From contig NW_026947484.1 in NCBI RefSeq assembly GCF_034190915.1, positions 141,210,982-141,274,981 on the forward strand: 64,000 nt of DNA. The letters run 5' to 3'. The notes below the pieces were generated by a model. That model did no database searches. It was not told the origin of the DNA and was given only the letters and a program-made list of their open reading frames with translations. Position 1 is the first letter of the stretch; every line of letters begins with the position of its first letter. Origin of the DNA: Cavia porcellus (taxonomy: Eukaryota > Chordata > Mammalia > Rodentia > Caviidae). This document shows, piece by piece, positions 10,975 to 22,384 of the stretch. The position numbers and the translations under genes were made by a program.

Positions 10975-11055
10975 GGTGGAAGAAGAGAGGTGGGAGGAGG
11001 GTGGGATGGTGAAGGGTGGGAGGGAAAAAAGGAAAGAGGGGGAGAGACGCCTGAA
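10975..11055 (+). repeat. Second polypurine tract
   Basis: A G/A run about 80 bases long (AAGAGAGGTGGGAGGAGGGT and following), with only scattered T residues, downstream of the first purine tract. Confidence 0.8.
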
Positions 11056-11318
11056 AGAGAGACTGGCAGACCCCTCATTCAGAGAAGCCCAGCCCGGAGC
11101 CCAAGGAGGCCTTGCAGACTTGGAGCTTTACAATCTCAGGCTGGGCGAGAGCTGGCTGGGGCTCTGCTCAGTGACTGCAGAGATTGCACCGAGCTTTGTG
11201 TGTGCGTGAGTGTGTGTGTGAGTGAGGGGGGTGTGCGCACTGCCTTGGCGTGCCTTGGCGTGAAGGGGTGGTACCCAAATTTTTATCACTCCAACCGGAC
11301 TCTTCAAGGAAGAGCGGC

Positions 11319-11471
11319 ATGGCAGGCAGGAAGGGAAAGCAAGAGAACTCTGCCACAAGACGATTCAGAAACTTTTTCAGTCTCAGGAATTTTTCAGGTT
11401 ATAGACTCGGTAAAAGAGTTGCCTTGCATCTCAGTTTCCCCATCTGTGAAATTGAGAGAACTGATTGGTGA
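11319..11471 (+). other. Candidate 50-codon small ORF or alternative N-terminus
   Basis: The ATG lies in a strong context (GCGGCATGGC). The frame begins MAGRKGKQENSATRRF, rich in Arg/Lys and Ser, and runs to a stop at 11469-11471. The last ~17 codons fall in a MIR-like stretch (CTCAGTTTCCCCATCTGTGA at about 11430), so coding, if any, would end before it, possibly at the weak donor TTTTTCAG|GTTATAG near 11397. No known protein start was recognised. Confidence 0.2.
11424..11470 (+). mobile_element. MIR SINE fragment
   Basis: CATCTCAGTTTCCCCATCTG followed by TGAAATTGAGAGAA corresponds to the MIR core 'cctcagtttcctcatctgtaaaatgggg'. Only the core remains. Confidence 0.55.
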
Positions 11472-11499
11472 TGCTGTGTGCTTTCTTGGGATTGAGTAA

Positions 11500-12440
11500 A
11501 ACCAAACAGATAACTATGCCCAAAAGGCGTAGAGAGATCTTCAAGCTGGAAATGCTGTGGAATCACTGAAGTGTTATCTTTATTTTTGATCATCACCATC
11601 ATGATAAAACCATCATTAAAGACACTCTGATACAAATAGACTGGGATGTACAGAGCAAGTGTCTGAGCTTTTCTAAGGAAACAAAAAGCCTCTTTCCACC
11701 TGTTGGCTTCTGTCCTTTTCTCTTGTGTCTTTTCATTAGATTTATTGGTCATTTGTACAGAGAATGGGGTGGGAGGGAGTGGGTTTTCCCTGTCCTCCTC
11801 CCTTGTGTGTGTGTGTGTGTGTGTGTTTTTTTTTTAAAAGAAGGTCAACATAAGATGCTTGAGAAAGAAAATGTGCCTTCTGTTATAGTAGTTTATTCAA
11901 GACCTTGTCTTTTCTGGTGCTGGCGGGTACACATACACATCTGTAAACTCTACCTTAGAGGTTAAAGATTTTTATTGTGGCTTTTAGAGATTAAGTGAGA
12001 TTTATTTACAATTGCCTTTTATCAGAGTGTAAATATCTTACTGTGTGTGTATGAGGGTAAGAATGTGGAGGCTGTTTACTCACTGGTGGTTTTGTGGATA
12101 AAACCTTCTGCTTTTTTAAAGTGATATCTTGAGAGATGGGAGTAGCAGGCTAAAATCAGTACCTAATATTCATTTTTAAAAATGGGTGAAAAAATGTCTG
12201 TTTATTTCTTTTTGAATTATACATTTCCTTTCTTCAGCTTTTCTACAGTGAATATTTTAAGTCTTTCAATTGTAGCTTTTTCTTAGTTTTCTGGGGGACT
12301 TTTCCTTTTGTACCTAATTCTAGGTTTTTCTGTGACTCTGCTACTTGTCCAAAAAATTCTGTAAAAGTCTTAGAGGCTGTGATTCTTTCCATCCTCACTG
12401 CAAATCCTTATCAGCCTGACTCCCTGTGACAACTAGGTAT
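11500..12440. other. Unique noncoding sequence
   Basis: No exon or repeat family recognised. Includes a short TG tract followed by T9 at 11804-11836. Confidence 0.6.
11804..11826. repeat. Short (TG)n tract
   Basis: About 11 TG units followed by a T run. Confidence 0.95.
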
Positions 12441-12442
12441 TG

Positions 12443-12486
12443 AAGCAAAGAGCCAGTTTTAGTTAAGCAAAGAGCCAGTCTTAGTT
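12443..12486 (+). repeat. 22-bp tandem duplication
   Basis: Two adjacent units with core GCAAAGAGCCAGT(T/C)TTAGTT, starting near 12444 and 12466. They differ at two positions. Confidence 0.9.
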
Positions 12487-12489
12487 GAG

Positions 12490-12945
12490 GTTATTTATGT
12501 TCCTCCCATAGAGGCCTAAAACCTGAGTTCCGTGTGTGGGAAAGGATGAAAGATATCAATTGGGCTCGATATGGGAAGACGGCCTCCCCATAACCTCCCA
12601 TTTAATGTTTTATTAGCATGAAGCTGCACTTTATCTTAAAACTTAATTATTCTACTTTGTACACAGAAGATCTTAACTATGGTTTGTCTCTTGTGTGATT
12701 CTAGGTTCCACATATCTTCCTAAAACATTCAAATTTTAGAACTATAAGGGGAAAAGAAAAGTTATTTATCATGATTTTTAGGCCCAAGCAAAAGAAAGAA
12801 TGGTCTGAGATGCTGAATTGTCCAGGGCAGGCACCTCTGCAGCTCTGCTTACTGTGCTAAGTTCTAGCAGCAAACTCTGCCCTGCTCATGTCTCAATGTT
12901 GCACAAACATAGTAAACATGGGTCAGAAAATAAATTTGCATAATT
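12490..12945. other. Unique noncoding sequence
   Basis: Nothing recognised. No open frame of note. Confidence 0.6.
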
Positions 12946-12950
12946 TCACT

Positions 12951-13110
12951 CACATATTCATTTGCGTACTCAGCTACTATACTGTGTTTCAGGCACCTTA
13001 TTGGGCACTGAAGATGTAGCAAAAAGCAGTGCAGATGTGCCCCTTCCCTCAAGGAGCTTGCAGTCTTGATGGTAACATTAACCGCACAGTTACACAAATC
13101 AGTAGTTATA
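12951..13110 (+). mobile_element. Ancient mammalian-wide repeat (L2/MIR group)
   Basis: Carries the familiar order of TTTCAGGCACCTTATTGGGC, ACTGAAGATGTAGCAAAAAG, TGTGCCCCTTCCCTCAAGGA and GCTTGCAGTCTTGATGG. This block recurs, more degraded, at 20820, 30150 and 41850. The family name is not certain. Confidence 0.65.
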
Positions 13111-13114
13111 ACAT

Positions 13115-14735
13115 TAAGGATATATATTGAACATCCTGTGGATATTATAATTAAAAGGAAGTCATCCCTGTTGTTGACTTAAACTTTTAACTAGACATGA
13201 GTTAAATGTCCTTGCTCTTTGTGCCTGAGGTCCCCTTGCTCCCGTCATCCCCCATTCCACCCCACTGCCCCCCCCCATGTCCTTCCTACTCACAGAGAGC
13301 CCAGCCATTGCAGAGTGTGTAAACATTCTGTGCTTTGCTTTCCCCTCCTCTTTCTCTCTCAGCACAGAATATAGAAGAGACACAAACAACATCTACCAAA
13401 CCTTTACACTTGTACTATTAAGTAACTTCACACTTGTTGTGAGACAGCCTATATAACAGTCATTATCTGGATAATTCACTTGAGCGGTAGCCTCTGCGCT
13501 CTGTTAAACCCCAATGGGTGATAGTGAGATGAGGCTCCCAGCTCATTTTACTTAGTTCCTGGGCTGATATTAAATGCTTAACTGCAGGAAACCACCATAT
13601 CACTGTCATCTCGGAATTCCAAAACAATAACTGTAATGAAATGGCCTTACCCACCCCTCCCAGCAAGGACACACATTCTATTTATAAAAAGAAAAGATTG
13701 TTTTTTGAAACCTCTTCAAAAGATTCCATTTTGGTTGGGTTATTAAAACCTTACTAGTTTGGCAATATCAAAAGTAGGGCCACTCCCCTGCACGTACACA
13801 GACTCACACACACACAAGGTACACTCTTAATTATGTTAATCTTTGGAGAGAATATATGGTTAAAATACCAGTCATTTCCAAGGAGGCAGGTTAGCTTTAC
13901 TGTTCCTGTCACCATTTCGTGCATTGCGTATTTCTAGTACTCCAGGGACTGTTGTCTTCGGTGTTGTCAATCTATCTTTTTTTTTTCCTTTAAGATTAAT
14001 TTAATAGTTTAAAAAGAAGACAGACGTGCCCACCCACACATAAATCATAGGTTTGGTGTCTATACTTTGGGAACCCACACACGTTGTGTGGTTAAGTCAT
14101 GTCATGAGCAAAATGAGAGTCATTTCTATGCTCTCAACACTGTTACGCAGAGAGCAACAATTCAGCTCATGTTGCAGCAACAACAACCTGAATCGGACCT
14201 TGCCCTGGTCTGCATCTGGCACCTGTGACCAGTGCCCCCACCTCTGAGTAGTACGCACTGTATTTGTAATTATTTGATCACTTCCGACATACTTTCTCCT
14301 TCAAATGTGTTACTCACTAGGCGCTGCCTCTGGGGGAGGCAGTCTCAGTTGGTACTAGAAGAGTAATCCAAAGAAGTGGGGGTTGAGAAGTGAATAAAAC
14401 AAGGATTGGTCAAAGGAAAGATTTTCTATAGAGAAAGCAGAGAAGAGAAGCAAGTTATCCTTAACTCTAGGAGAATAAAAGTGAGTATTAGGATATTTAT
14501 AAGGTGCAGTGTGCCCCTATTGTTTATAAGGAAAAATGCTGGAGTCTTTAGTTCCTCCAAAGGCAAAACCAATACAATACATAGGACACTCCCCAAACTC
14601 ATTAGTCACAAATACAACTTTTGCATGTAGTCTATTGATGGGAATTTTGTGGTTTTGCTCCCCACAAGAGACATAAATATAAGATAAAAAAGGGAAATTT
14701 TCTTCATTCTTTTTAAGCCTTGACATTTTAACACT
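13115..14735. other. Unique noncoding sequence
   Basis: No exon or repeat family recognised. Contains short C runs (13268-13275) and a T run (13978-13986). A CTCF-like motif may lie at 14318-14336. Confidence 0.55.
14318..14336 (-). promoter_or_regulatory. Weak CTCF-like motif
   Basis: The plus strand AGGCGCTGCCTCTGGGGGAG reads on the minus strand as CTCCCCCAGAGGCAGCGCCT, close to the CTCF core CCASYAGRKGGCRS but with mismatches. Confidence 0.3.
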
Positions 14736-14739
14736 CTAA

Positions 14740-14875
14740 AATATCTGCTCAGTATCCTCTTACAACAGGCCTGTAAATTAAATAATATTTTTATCCTTCC
14801 GTTATATTGAGATAAGGTTATGTGACTCAGCCAAGGCCCCACAAGACAGTAGAGGTGAGCTAGGTAGTCGATTAA
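14740..14875 (-). mobile_element. MIR SINE relic
   Basis: Weak minus-strand MIR order: GTTATATTGAGATAAGGTTA, GTGACTCAGCCAAGGCCCC, ACAGTAGAGGTGAGC. Confidence 0.5.
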
Positions 14876-14879
14876 AGTT

Positions 14880-16190
14880 TCTTTTCGTTTCACCTCTTCA
14901 AGAATGAGAAGTGGAAAACAGGCAATCAACTGTGCTGTTCAGATTGAATATACCGTGCTGACACAGCATTAAAATAATTGCCTGAGTTCAGACTCCTTTT
15001 TCTTCAAAATTAGAATTTAGAGTGTTGATCACCAAAAGGGTCCTTAATTCTGATTTACTAATGACTTTTTTTTTTTTTAAACAAGTACCAGTTTCTGATT
15101 TTGTCAAACTCTATTCTCCTTCTCTGGATCTCTTTTGAAATGAAGGAATTGAGCTTAATCATCCTTAAGTTCTCTTCAGCTCGTCTATTAAGTGTTTCTC
15201 TGGCTCTGTGAATAGTATACTCTATGAATTTGGTTGTTTTGGTCACCTTCTACAAAACACAAGTCAAGAATTATGATTACCGAAGGAAAATGTAGCTGGT
15301 TTCATGGATGTATGATTCATTCCTATACACATCTGCCATACAAATTATATTGTTATCTTGAAATGAAAGTCACGTTAGGAAAAGGAACGATTTTAATTTA
15401 TGGATTTGAAGAGAATTTGCCAGTCAGCATGCAGGCACATGTGCAAGAAACTAAAGAACCATTTTCAAAAGAATAGGCTGTTTTGAATGCATGTCTTCCT
15501 GTATAATAAGTATAAATTTAAAATGGGCGAGCACTGGGCACGTTTCTTAGCTTCACCATTTTCACATGCTTTTTGCACAGAAACTGTGCTGGGTTTTTTG
15601 TTTGTTTTGTATTATGTTCACATATTATTTTGAGGGTGCAAAGGACCAGTTTAAGTAACTGTAGTGCTGATGATACATGCTAAGTGTTTAACACTATGCT
15701 TCCGGAGATGACAGTCTTTGTGATATGCAACTCCCAAAGGATATTATTGAAGACTTGTTGATGTGTTACATATATATTATGTGTGTGTGTGTGCATGTAT
15801 TATATATACCTTTAGGATGTAAATAATAAACTGCTTCTGAAATGTGGTTGAGGGAGAGACAGAGAAGGTACAGAATGAATGTTTTCATTAAGCATATCAC
15901 CTCTATGAGTAATTTTAGGCACTGTTCATTTAAATTTGATTAAACTTTTAAAAAGATATAATTTAAAATTTTTATACAATAGCCCAATTTAATGTTTAGA
16001 ACCCCACAGTAAATTCTTCTGCCAGGTTTTGAGAATATCATCTTGCTAGTAGCAAGGCTGCTTTGATGGTTAGTAAATCAATGACTTTTTAAGTAGAAAA
16101 AAAATAGTATGTAAAATATGATTACTTTTTAATTGGAAAAGAGGATTCTGAAGACCATTGATAATTATTTTCACTTCTATTGATCTTTTA
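14880..16190. other. AT-rich unique sequence
   Basis: No exon or repeat family recognised. Contains a small TG/AT tract at about 15768-15810 and a T run at 15066-15078. Confidence 0.6.
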
Positions 16191-16194
16191 TGGT

Positions 16195-16315
16195 GTGTTG
16201 CTTATATTTCTTAACATTGTATATCTTGCTTAATTTCATAACCATCCTAAAATGTAGATACATAAGAGAAAGCATTATTGACTTTAAGCATGGGCACACA
16301 GGAATCGGTGTATCA
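16195..16315 (-). mobile_element. MIR SINE relic
   Basis: Weak minus-strand MIR resemblance around ATTTCATAACCATCCTAAAA and TGTAGATACATAAGAGAAAG, the position of the MIR 'cctatgaggtaggtactatt' region. Confidence 0.4.
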
Positions 16316-16319
16316 GCAA

Positions 16320-16835
16320 GCTGTTTAGAATACAGGAAGGTACTCTGCAGAAATGTGTAAAATGTCCAGCTATTGATGAATGCAACTACTATAAAGAAAA
16401 AAGTATATTCTATACATTATTGTTTCCAATCTCATTTTTAATGATCTAAGTATTATTGAAAATGCTCTTTTATTTGCTTAAATGCTTTTAGTCTAAAGTG
16501 GTATAGAACTTTAATAATTTCATGAAAATAAAAATCACTCTTTTTTTCTGAGCAATAAATACAGTACACAAACTCAAAGTGCCATTAGTGGCATTTGAAA
16601 GAAGCCAAGCCATCATTGACTCAGAAGAATAATTTGTGAATCTTGAGGAGGCTTTACTTCTCTGATATTAGATATGTTGGACTGTGCGTTATTCTTCTCA
16701 TACATTCAGCCAAAACATGTTTGAGGAAAGAAGTTTCTGAGACGCTTCGAGTGAGGGTAGAGGGCTTGTGTGCTCTATGGATGTACAACTCTGTGACACA
16801 CCTGGGTGCTTAAGGCAAAAAGGCTAAACCACACA
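16320..16835. other. Unique noncoding sequence
   Basis: Nothing recognised. Confidence 0.6.
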
Positions 16836-16837
16836 GA

Positions 16838-17162
16838 ACTGTCAACTCGTGTGCTGGTGCCCAAGCTGATCCTTCTTCCTGGAACGCCCCTGTGCTTTGT
16901 CTTTTCCAAGCAAACTCCTACTGCTTCCTCTGAATTGACCTTCAGTTCTTCTTCTAGAAAGCTTCCTGGAGCCGCATACCCCATCCCTGCTCCACTGCCT
17001 GAACTAAGCATGTGCTTTTGTGGAACTTGTCACACTGTGCCAGGTTCTTCTGCCTTCCCTTTTGGGCTGTGGTCTCCTCAAGGGTTGAGACTTTTTTTCT
17101 TGTATCCTTAATGCCTAGAATAAAACAGAGCAGACAGTAAGTAAATGTGTTGAATGAATAAA
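16838..17162 (+). mobile_element. L2 LINE 3' end
   Basis: Clear L2 order: TCCTTCTTCCTGGAACGCCC, AGAAAGCTTCCTGGAGCC, TGTGGTCTCCTCAAGGG, then the tail AATGCCTAGAATAAAAC and AAATGTGTTGAATGAATAAA. The 3' end is preserved. Confidence 0.75.
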
Positions 17163-17164
17163 CA

Positions 17165-18270
17165 TTTACACTGAAACATAACTTTTTAATAAATTTACAA
17201 AAAGGATGACAAAAATGCAAATTGCGATCTTGTTTCACAAACAGAAAATTTCTCATAAAGTATCCATCCTTTTCCTGTTTTCAAAGAATAAATTAGGCAT
17301 TTATAATATTTTATATACCTCCAAATCCTCCCTTTTATTATGTCTAGCATTTCTACCCAAAAGTTTCTGTTCTTTATGTATCCAATTCTTGAGCTTTGTG
17401 AGCCCCTACTAGGAATTTATTTTTTATGTAAAGAATCACTGATGACAAATAAATTGGTTGCATTTGCTTGTTTCACCCCTGGTAGAACCATTTGTTGATA
17501 TTTAGGTAGTAGCTGAAAGGGAGTTTGCTCTGTCTCAGAAATGAAAAATAAAGGGATATTTGAGGAAGTCTAGACAGCTAGAGAGTGGTAGGTGAATGCC
17601 TGGCTTCCTGGAATCTGCAGTTGTGGCCATCAGAAATTTAAAAAAGGGATAATACACTTTAACTTTCTAAAAAAGATTTTAAGTGCTGAACTCTCTCAAA
17701 AAGTGCTTCCAGTTGCAAAGAATGAATTCACTCTCATTTCTCCAAGAAAAAGGGCTTTTAGTGCAAGAAGTCTCAGAGAAATCACTGGAAATCAGAATTG
17801 AAAACCTTTTGGGTACTGAGCCAGCTCTAAGGAAAAGAACTCCTGGCTCAGATCAAGCTCATTTTTCTATACCCTCCACCCAATTTGCTGTACTCAGGTT
17901 CCTCTGGCTACCTGCTGCCTTAGTGTTCTAGCTTTATTCCTGATAATCTCTCTCAATCTCCTAGCTTTTTGCTTATCTCTGATTGTTGCTCTTTCAACTT
18001 GCTGAGACACTCAGATACGGAACTCTGCTTTTTTTCCTTGTATTCATTCCTGTAGTAGTTTTCCTGATCATTTGCTTCATTCTCTTGGAATTCCCTCATA
18101 TAGATTACCAAGAAAGGATCCAATTAACCCAACTCATCTTTTCTTTTCCATACTTTATAGTCCTTAGTCAACTTCTCAGTAAATCTGGCCAAGGATCTGA
18201 AACTCATCCCTAGCATAGGATGCTGCAGCAAAGGAAGGTGGGCAGGGGCAGGGGTATTGTTGCTTGATTT
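17165..18270. other. Unique noncoding sequence
   Basis: No confident feature. The C/T-rich section 17840-18200 could be an L2 piece, but its order is not clear. Confidence 0.5.
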
Positions 18271-18279
18271 AAAACATGC

Positions 18280-18387
18280 TTTTTTTGTTGTTGTTGTTTG
18301 TCTTTCTCTTTTTTATCGGTACCAGGGATCGAACTCATGACCATACACTTGCAGGCGCTTATGCTGCTGAGCTAAATCCCCAGCCCC
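18280..18387 (-). mobile_element. ID-like tRNA-derived SINE
   Basis: Minus-strand monomer: T-rich tail, GGTACCAGGGATCGAACTC (B box complement), then GAGCTAAATCCCCAGCCCC as the complement of the 5' end. A 9-bp target duplication AAAACATGC lies at 18271-18279 and 18388-18396. Confidence 0.93.
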
Positions 18388-18399
18388 AAAACATGCCTT

Positions 18400-20090
18400 T
18401 TAATAGGAGTTGTGGAAGGGCCATCTCTCCCATGTTGCTGCTAACAAATGTGTTGTTTGTTGAAGTAGGTAGTAAAATGTTTTTCTCCCCTCTCCTGTTT
18501 ATACCACTCAGAGAAATGATAGCTAAGATACCAAAACTACAGTGCTGACAACTCTCCAAGACTCAGGTTAATGCTGCAAAATAACCCAAACCAGTTATTG
18601 CAAAACTTTTTTAGGAACGTCTGCAACTCCATATTTATAGGAGTATTCAGTTGTAGACACTTGACACTTGAGGGACATTTTAAGGGCCCAGGATGTGTTT
18701 TTCTAGGGCTAGTGGAGGACGAAGTATTGTATATGTCTTGAAGTTTACCCCCACATTTCCCTGCCTTGCTGTGGCTGCAGGGCGTAGAGTCTGCCTTTAG
18801 AGTGTTTCCCTTGATGATGATTTCAGCAGGGATGATGTCATCATCACCACATTCAGGGCTGCTTTTCCCCACAAACCTAAGGGCAAGGGCTATCTTTAGC
18901 TAAACCCCTCCCCCTGACTGCAATAGAACCCTCTGAGGAGCTCAGGAAAGGATGGCCAAATTGTGTCATACAAGCTGCCATATATTACGTGGACAAGTTC
19001 CACCCCTCACCACCTCCCTTCTTCCCATTGTGAGTGGCATGGAAGGGTGAGTGAGTTAGACAAGAGGTTCCCCCCCCCAACAATGCACCCTCTGGGCACA
19101 GGTCCCCTATAGGCACAGGTCCCGTGAGAACCCTGAAGCCCTAATTTAATTCCTCCTCTGTCTTCAAGAAGCTGTGACAGCTAGAACCAGAAGCACATTT
19201 CTTACATTGTCCTTGCATCTAAGAGATGGCAGGACAACTGCAATAAAAGCCTGACCCTCCTTCCAGAGATTTTAAAATACTTTTTTATTCTACAATACAT
19301 CATTTTTTAGAGGGATGGGAGGTTAGGCAAGCTGCATTTCAGAAATGCTGTCGTAATGGTTTTTAACACCTTTTTACTCTTCTTGCTGGTGCTATTTCAT
19401 AGAATAAGGAACAACTTTTTGACAAGTTTGTGGGGCTTTATATTTGGTTTTTAAAAATCTCAAACTTCTATTTTTATGTTAATGTTTTCATTAAAATTTT
19501 TTAAAGTGGAGCCACGTAACAAGTATGGGGAGAATACTGTGCCTTGTTTCAACAGTTTTTGGCCGAACAATAATAGATACCTAGAGTTTACCTTATTCTG
19601 TTTAATTAAAATCAGTATTTCTCTAAAAAAAAAAAAAACAAATGTGTTGTTTGACATATCTAGGACCATTACGGAAACCTAGGAAGTGAAGGATAACCAG
19701 TTTATTAAAAACTAAAATAGTTCATGGGTGATAATTAGTATAACTAAGATTAGAAGATCTTGTGGGGGAGGGGATGTTAAATTTATAACCAAAAAAGAAA
19801 TTTAGAGGCAAGAATATTAGAGTCAGCTCTTTAGGTGGCTAATATTATTTCATACATTTCATAAACCCAAGAGTAGGGGAATAGTGAGGGGGAGCATGTA
19901 TTGACGTGGGCCTCAGAAGCTAGTTAACAGAGGAAGCATAATCCTGAATTGGGGGTCAGAATGAGGAGAAATAGGAACACTAAACTCTGTAGGGAATTTT
20001 TGTTTGGACTTTCTTGTGTTTTTCTCCTCTAGTCTCCTCTTGATCTTTCTTACTTGTAGCTTCTGGAACAGTCTGAACTGAACCAATATA
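18400..20090. other. Unique noncoding sequence
   Basis: No exon or repeat recognised. A minus-strand frame at 18537-18872 (111 codons) shows no recognisable domain. A short C run lies near 19072, followed by a small duplicated GGCACAGGTCCC at 19096-19125. Confidence 0.55.
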
Positions 20091-20094
20091 TGAC

Positions 20095-20240
20095 CCTGAA
20101 ATGGTTATTCTTCCCAACTCAATTTTCTCATCTATTAAGATATGGATAATTATTATTTCAATATCTTGTTACAAAAATTAAATAGTGATTAATACATTGC
20201 CTGATATATAATAGTTCTTTACTCAATTGTAGCAATTATT
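20095..20240 (+). mobile_element. MIR SINE relic
   Basis: Plus-strand MIR order: CCAACTCAATTTTCTCATC, TATTAAGATATGGATAATTA, then TACATTGCCTGATATATAAT. Confidence 0.6.
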
Positions 20241-20379
20241 CTGGCACAAAAGAAGGAAGGAAAATAATTTGACAAAATAATGTGCTGTGTAAAATTTCAC
20301 ACATTATGTCATTTTTCCCATATAACAGTCCTGAGAGATTTATATTATTATTTTCATTTTATGAGATAAGAATATAATA

Positions 20380-20585
20380 CTAATAATTGAGGATTTGCTA
20401 TGTGCCAAGGACTGAGCCAAATGCTTTCATTGTGTCTTTTAAACTGAAGTAGGTGCACTTACTATCTTTATCTGGTAACTGAGGACACTGAAATTTAGAT
20501 GGTATAACTTGCTCAGAATGGAACAACTGTAAATGACAAACATATGGTTAGTATAAGTGTGTTAGGCTTAGTCTGACTCCAAAGG
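20380..20585 (-). mobile_element. MIR SINE relic
   Basis: Minus-strand MIR order: TTTGCTATGTGCCAAGGACT, CTTACTATCTTTATCTGG, TAACTGAGGACACTGAAATT, then CTTAGTCTGACTCCAAAGG. One of the better-preserved MIR copies. Confidence 0.75.
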
Positions 20586-20819
20586 TTTTCCAAAGTCATA
20601 AATGATGAAATGAAGGTTTAGGTCTTGTTAAGAGCATTACTTCTCCAGTTCAGTACCAGTGGTGCATGCTGCTTGGATGAAGGGTAGTGGTAGGCACACT
20701 TCTAAAAGATCTTGCTTCTGAACCTGAGTACCATAATTAAACAGGGAAAAATTTCCAAAGGGTTCAGACAAAATTTTTTAAAATATAAATATGTCAAAAT
20801 AAGATCGCTGAGATCTGAT

Positions 20820-20965
20820 GAAGTGGTTTTACAAATGCAATGAATATCTATTGTGTGTCCAACAATGAAAATAAACTTAGCATTGTAGAATATCCAAGAT
20901 AAGTGTGGTTTGAATCTCTGCCTTCAAGATGCTGTCATCCTGGCCCACCTGGAGACAGATGATAG
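20820..20965 (+). mobile_element. Ancient mammalian-wide repeat (L2/MIR group)
   Basis: Same family as 12951-13110: AATGAATATCTATTGTGTGT, then TCTGCCTTCAAGATGCTGTC. Heavily diverged. Confidence 0.5.
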
Positions 20966-20985
20966 CACAATTAATTATAAAGCAG

Positions 20986-21155
20986 GGGAACCAGCAATGT
21001 CTCCTGAGATCCACGCCATGTTGGAACTTAGGAGTCTGGGAAGCCAAGCAAGCACCTCCCCTCCCTGGTAAGTGGAGGCAGGGTGGCAGACTGCCAGGGG
21101 GAGAACCATCAGTGTCTCCTGAGATCCATGCCATGTTGGGACTGAGGACGCTGTG
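20986..21155 (+). repeat. Local tandem duplication, ~55-bp homologous units, offset 115
   Basis: Units at about 20986-21040 and 21097-21155 share TGTCTCCTGAGATCCA(C/T)GCC and ATGTTGG(A/G)ACT, about 85-90% identical. The spacer is unrelated. It is not a recognised repeat family. Confidence 0.9.
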
Positions 21156-21159
21156 AAAA

Positions 21160-21995
21160 CAAATGACCATCCTGCCTCCCTGCTTAGCAATAGTGAACCT
21201 ACTCTACATGTCCTAGAGTCAAATATCCCATTTCTTCTATCCTCCTTCTCCTACCCCCCCCCCCACACCTATTAGCAAATGGGAACCAGATATCTGAGCA
21301 TCTTCTGGGAGGTTGGCCATAGCAAATAAGGGGGACTTTCTTCTACCATTTCTTTGAAGGCAAATATTTTTATTACTGTTTTGCTGTTTTCTGATTAATG
21401 GTACTGCTCTATTCAATTTTCTGTTTTGATTAGTTCTATAGTGTTCTATATTTCATCTCATTTTGATATATGTGATTGAAAGAACAACTATTATAAAGAT
21501 ACCAAAATATACTGTGATACCTATTACTGTAATCCTGGTAACTTGATGTGAAGTTCTGTACCAATTTCACTGTACGATCTTAGTTGGCTTTATTCTGACT
21601 TGTTGTGTTGTATACTTTCAAAATAAAAAAAAAGTTATAAAGCATAAAGCAGTGGATCAAAGGACTGCAGTAGTCAAACGAGAGAATAATTGATTTGTCA
21701 ATGAAGAGAGTGGAGGTAGAACAAGGGAAGGCTTCATGCAGGAGATGACATTTGCAGTGGTCCCTGAGGGACAAATAAGGAAGTACCAGAAGCCTCTATA
21801 CTATAGTTTCTCTTCACATAGTTTCCTTTTTCCTCACGTGAGTGATCTTATAAAATGCAGTGTTAAATAGTTAAATTTTTAATAAAGTAGTATATTGACT
21901 GGTAATAATATCAAAGAGTGTGTATGTTCTTTGAGCCAAAGTGGAGAATATCTATTCTTACTGTCATAAGGAAGTATTGCCAGTTACACAGATAT
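21160..21995. other. Unique noncoding sequence
   Basis: No exon or repeat family recognised. A C run lies at 21256-21265. Confidence 0.6.
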
Positions 21996-21997
21996 TT

Positions 21998-22383
21998 TGT
22001 TAGTTTTCCATTACTGTAACACAATACCTGAGATAAACAACTCTAAAAGAAGAAATTTTTTTTGGCTCATGGTTTCTGAGGTTTTGGTCCATGATTTTTG
22101 ACTTTGTGGCTTTGGGCCTGTATCAAAACAGAACATCACAGCTGAAGGCCTGTCGTAGAATAAAGCTGCTCACTTCATGGTGGCTGGGAAGTGAAAGAAA
22201 GAGAAAGAGAAAGGGTCAGGGATTCAATATTTCCTTCAAGGGCACACCCTCAGTGACCTATTGCCTCCAATGAGGCTCGATCACCCAAAGTTTCTGATCC
22301 CCTTCCTGTATAGTGTATTCAGGTGGGGCCCAAGTCTTCAACACATAACCTTTGAGATATATTTAAGATCCAAACCATGCTAG
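21998..22383 (-). mobile_element. MaLR-type LTR
   Basis: Minus-strand LTR of the ERVL-MaLR group: TGTTAGTTTTCCATTACTGT at the left end, TTTGGCTCATGGTTTCTGAG, GCTCACTTCATGGTGGCTGG, then CCCTCAGTGACCTATTGCC and a right end near CCAAACCATGC. No coding region. Three other copies occur (42223, 60582, 62980). Confidence 0.75.
22196..22216. repeat. GAAA-rich short tract
   Basis: Short purine run GAAAGAAAGAGAAAGAGAAA inside the MaLR LTR, a usual feature of these LTRs in the region after the 'ggctggg' motif. Confidence 0.8.
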
Positions 22384-22384
22384 A

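Larger units (their letters stand above)
10240..11500. promoter_or_regulatory. Promoter-like or first-exon-like GC-richer block
   Basis: This is the only stretch with sustained GC elevation, polypurine runs (10370-10450, 10970-11050), a (GT)n tract and scattered CpGs, though it is not a classical CpG island. It holds one well-formed acceptor/donor pair (10713-10752) and an ATG in good context at 11319 (GCGGCATGG). Direction is uncertain. Rodent alternative promoters or lncRNA starts often look like this, but no known first exon was recognised. Confidence 0.4.

Noticed and set aside
10780..11499. 239-codon plus-strand frame
   Set aside because: It starts at a non-ATG codon (GTG), includes low-complexity Gly/Arg-rich stretches, and shows no domain.
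18537..18872. 111-codon minus-strand frame
   Set aside because: No recognisable domain, no splice or start context support.
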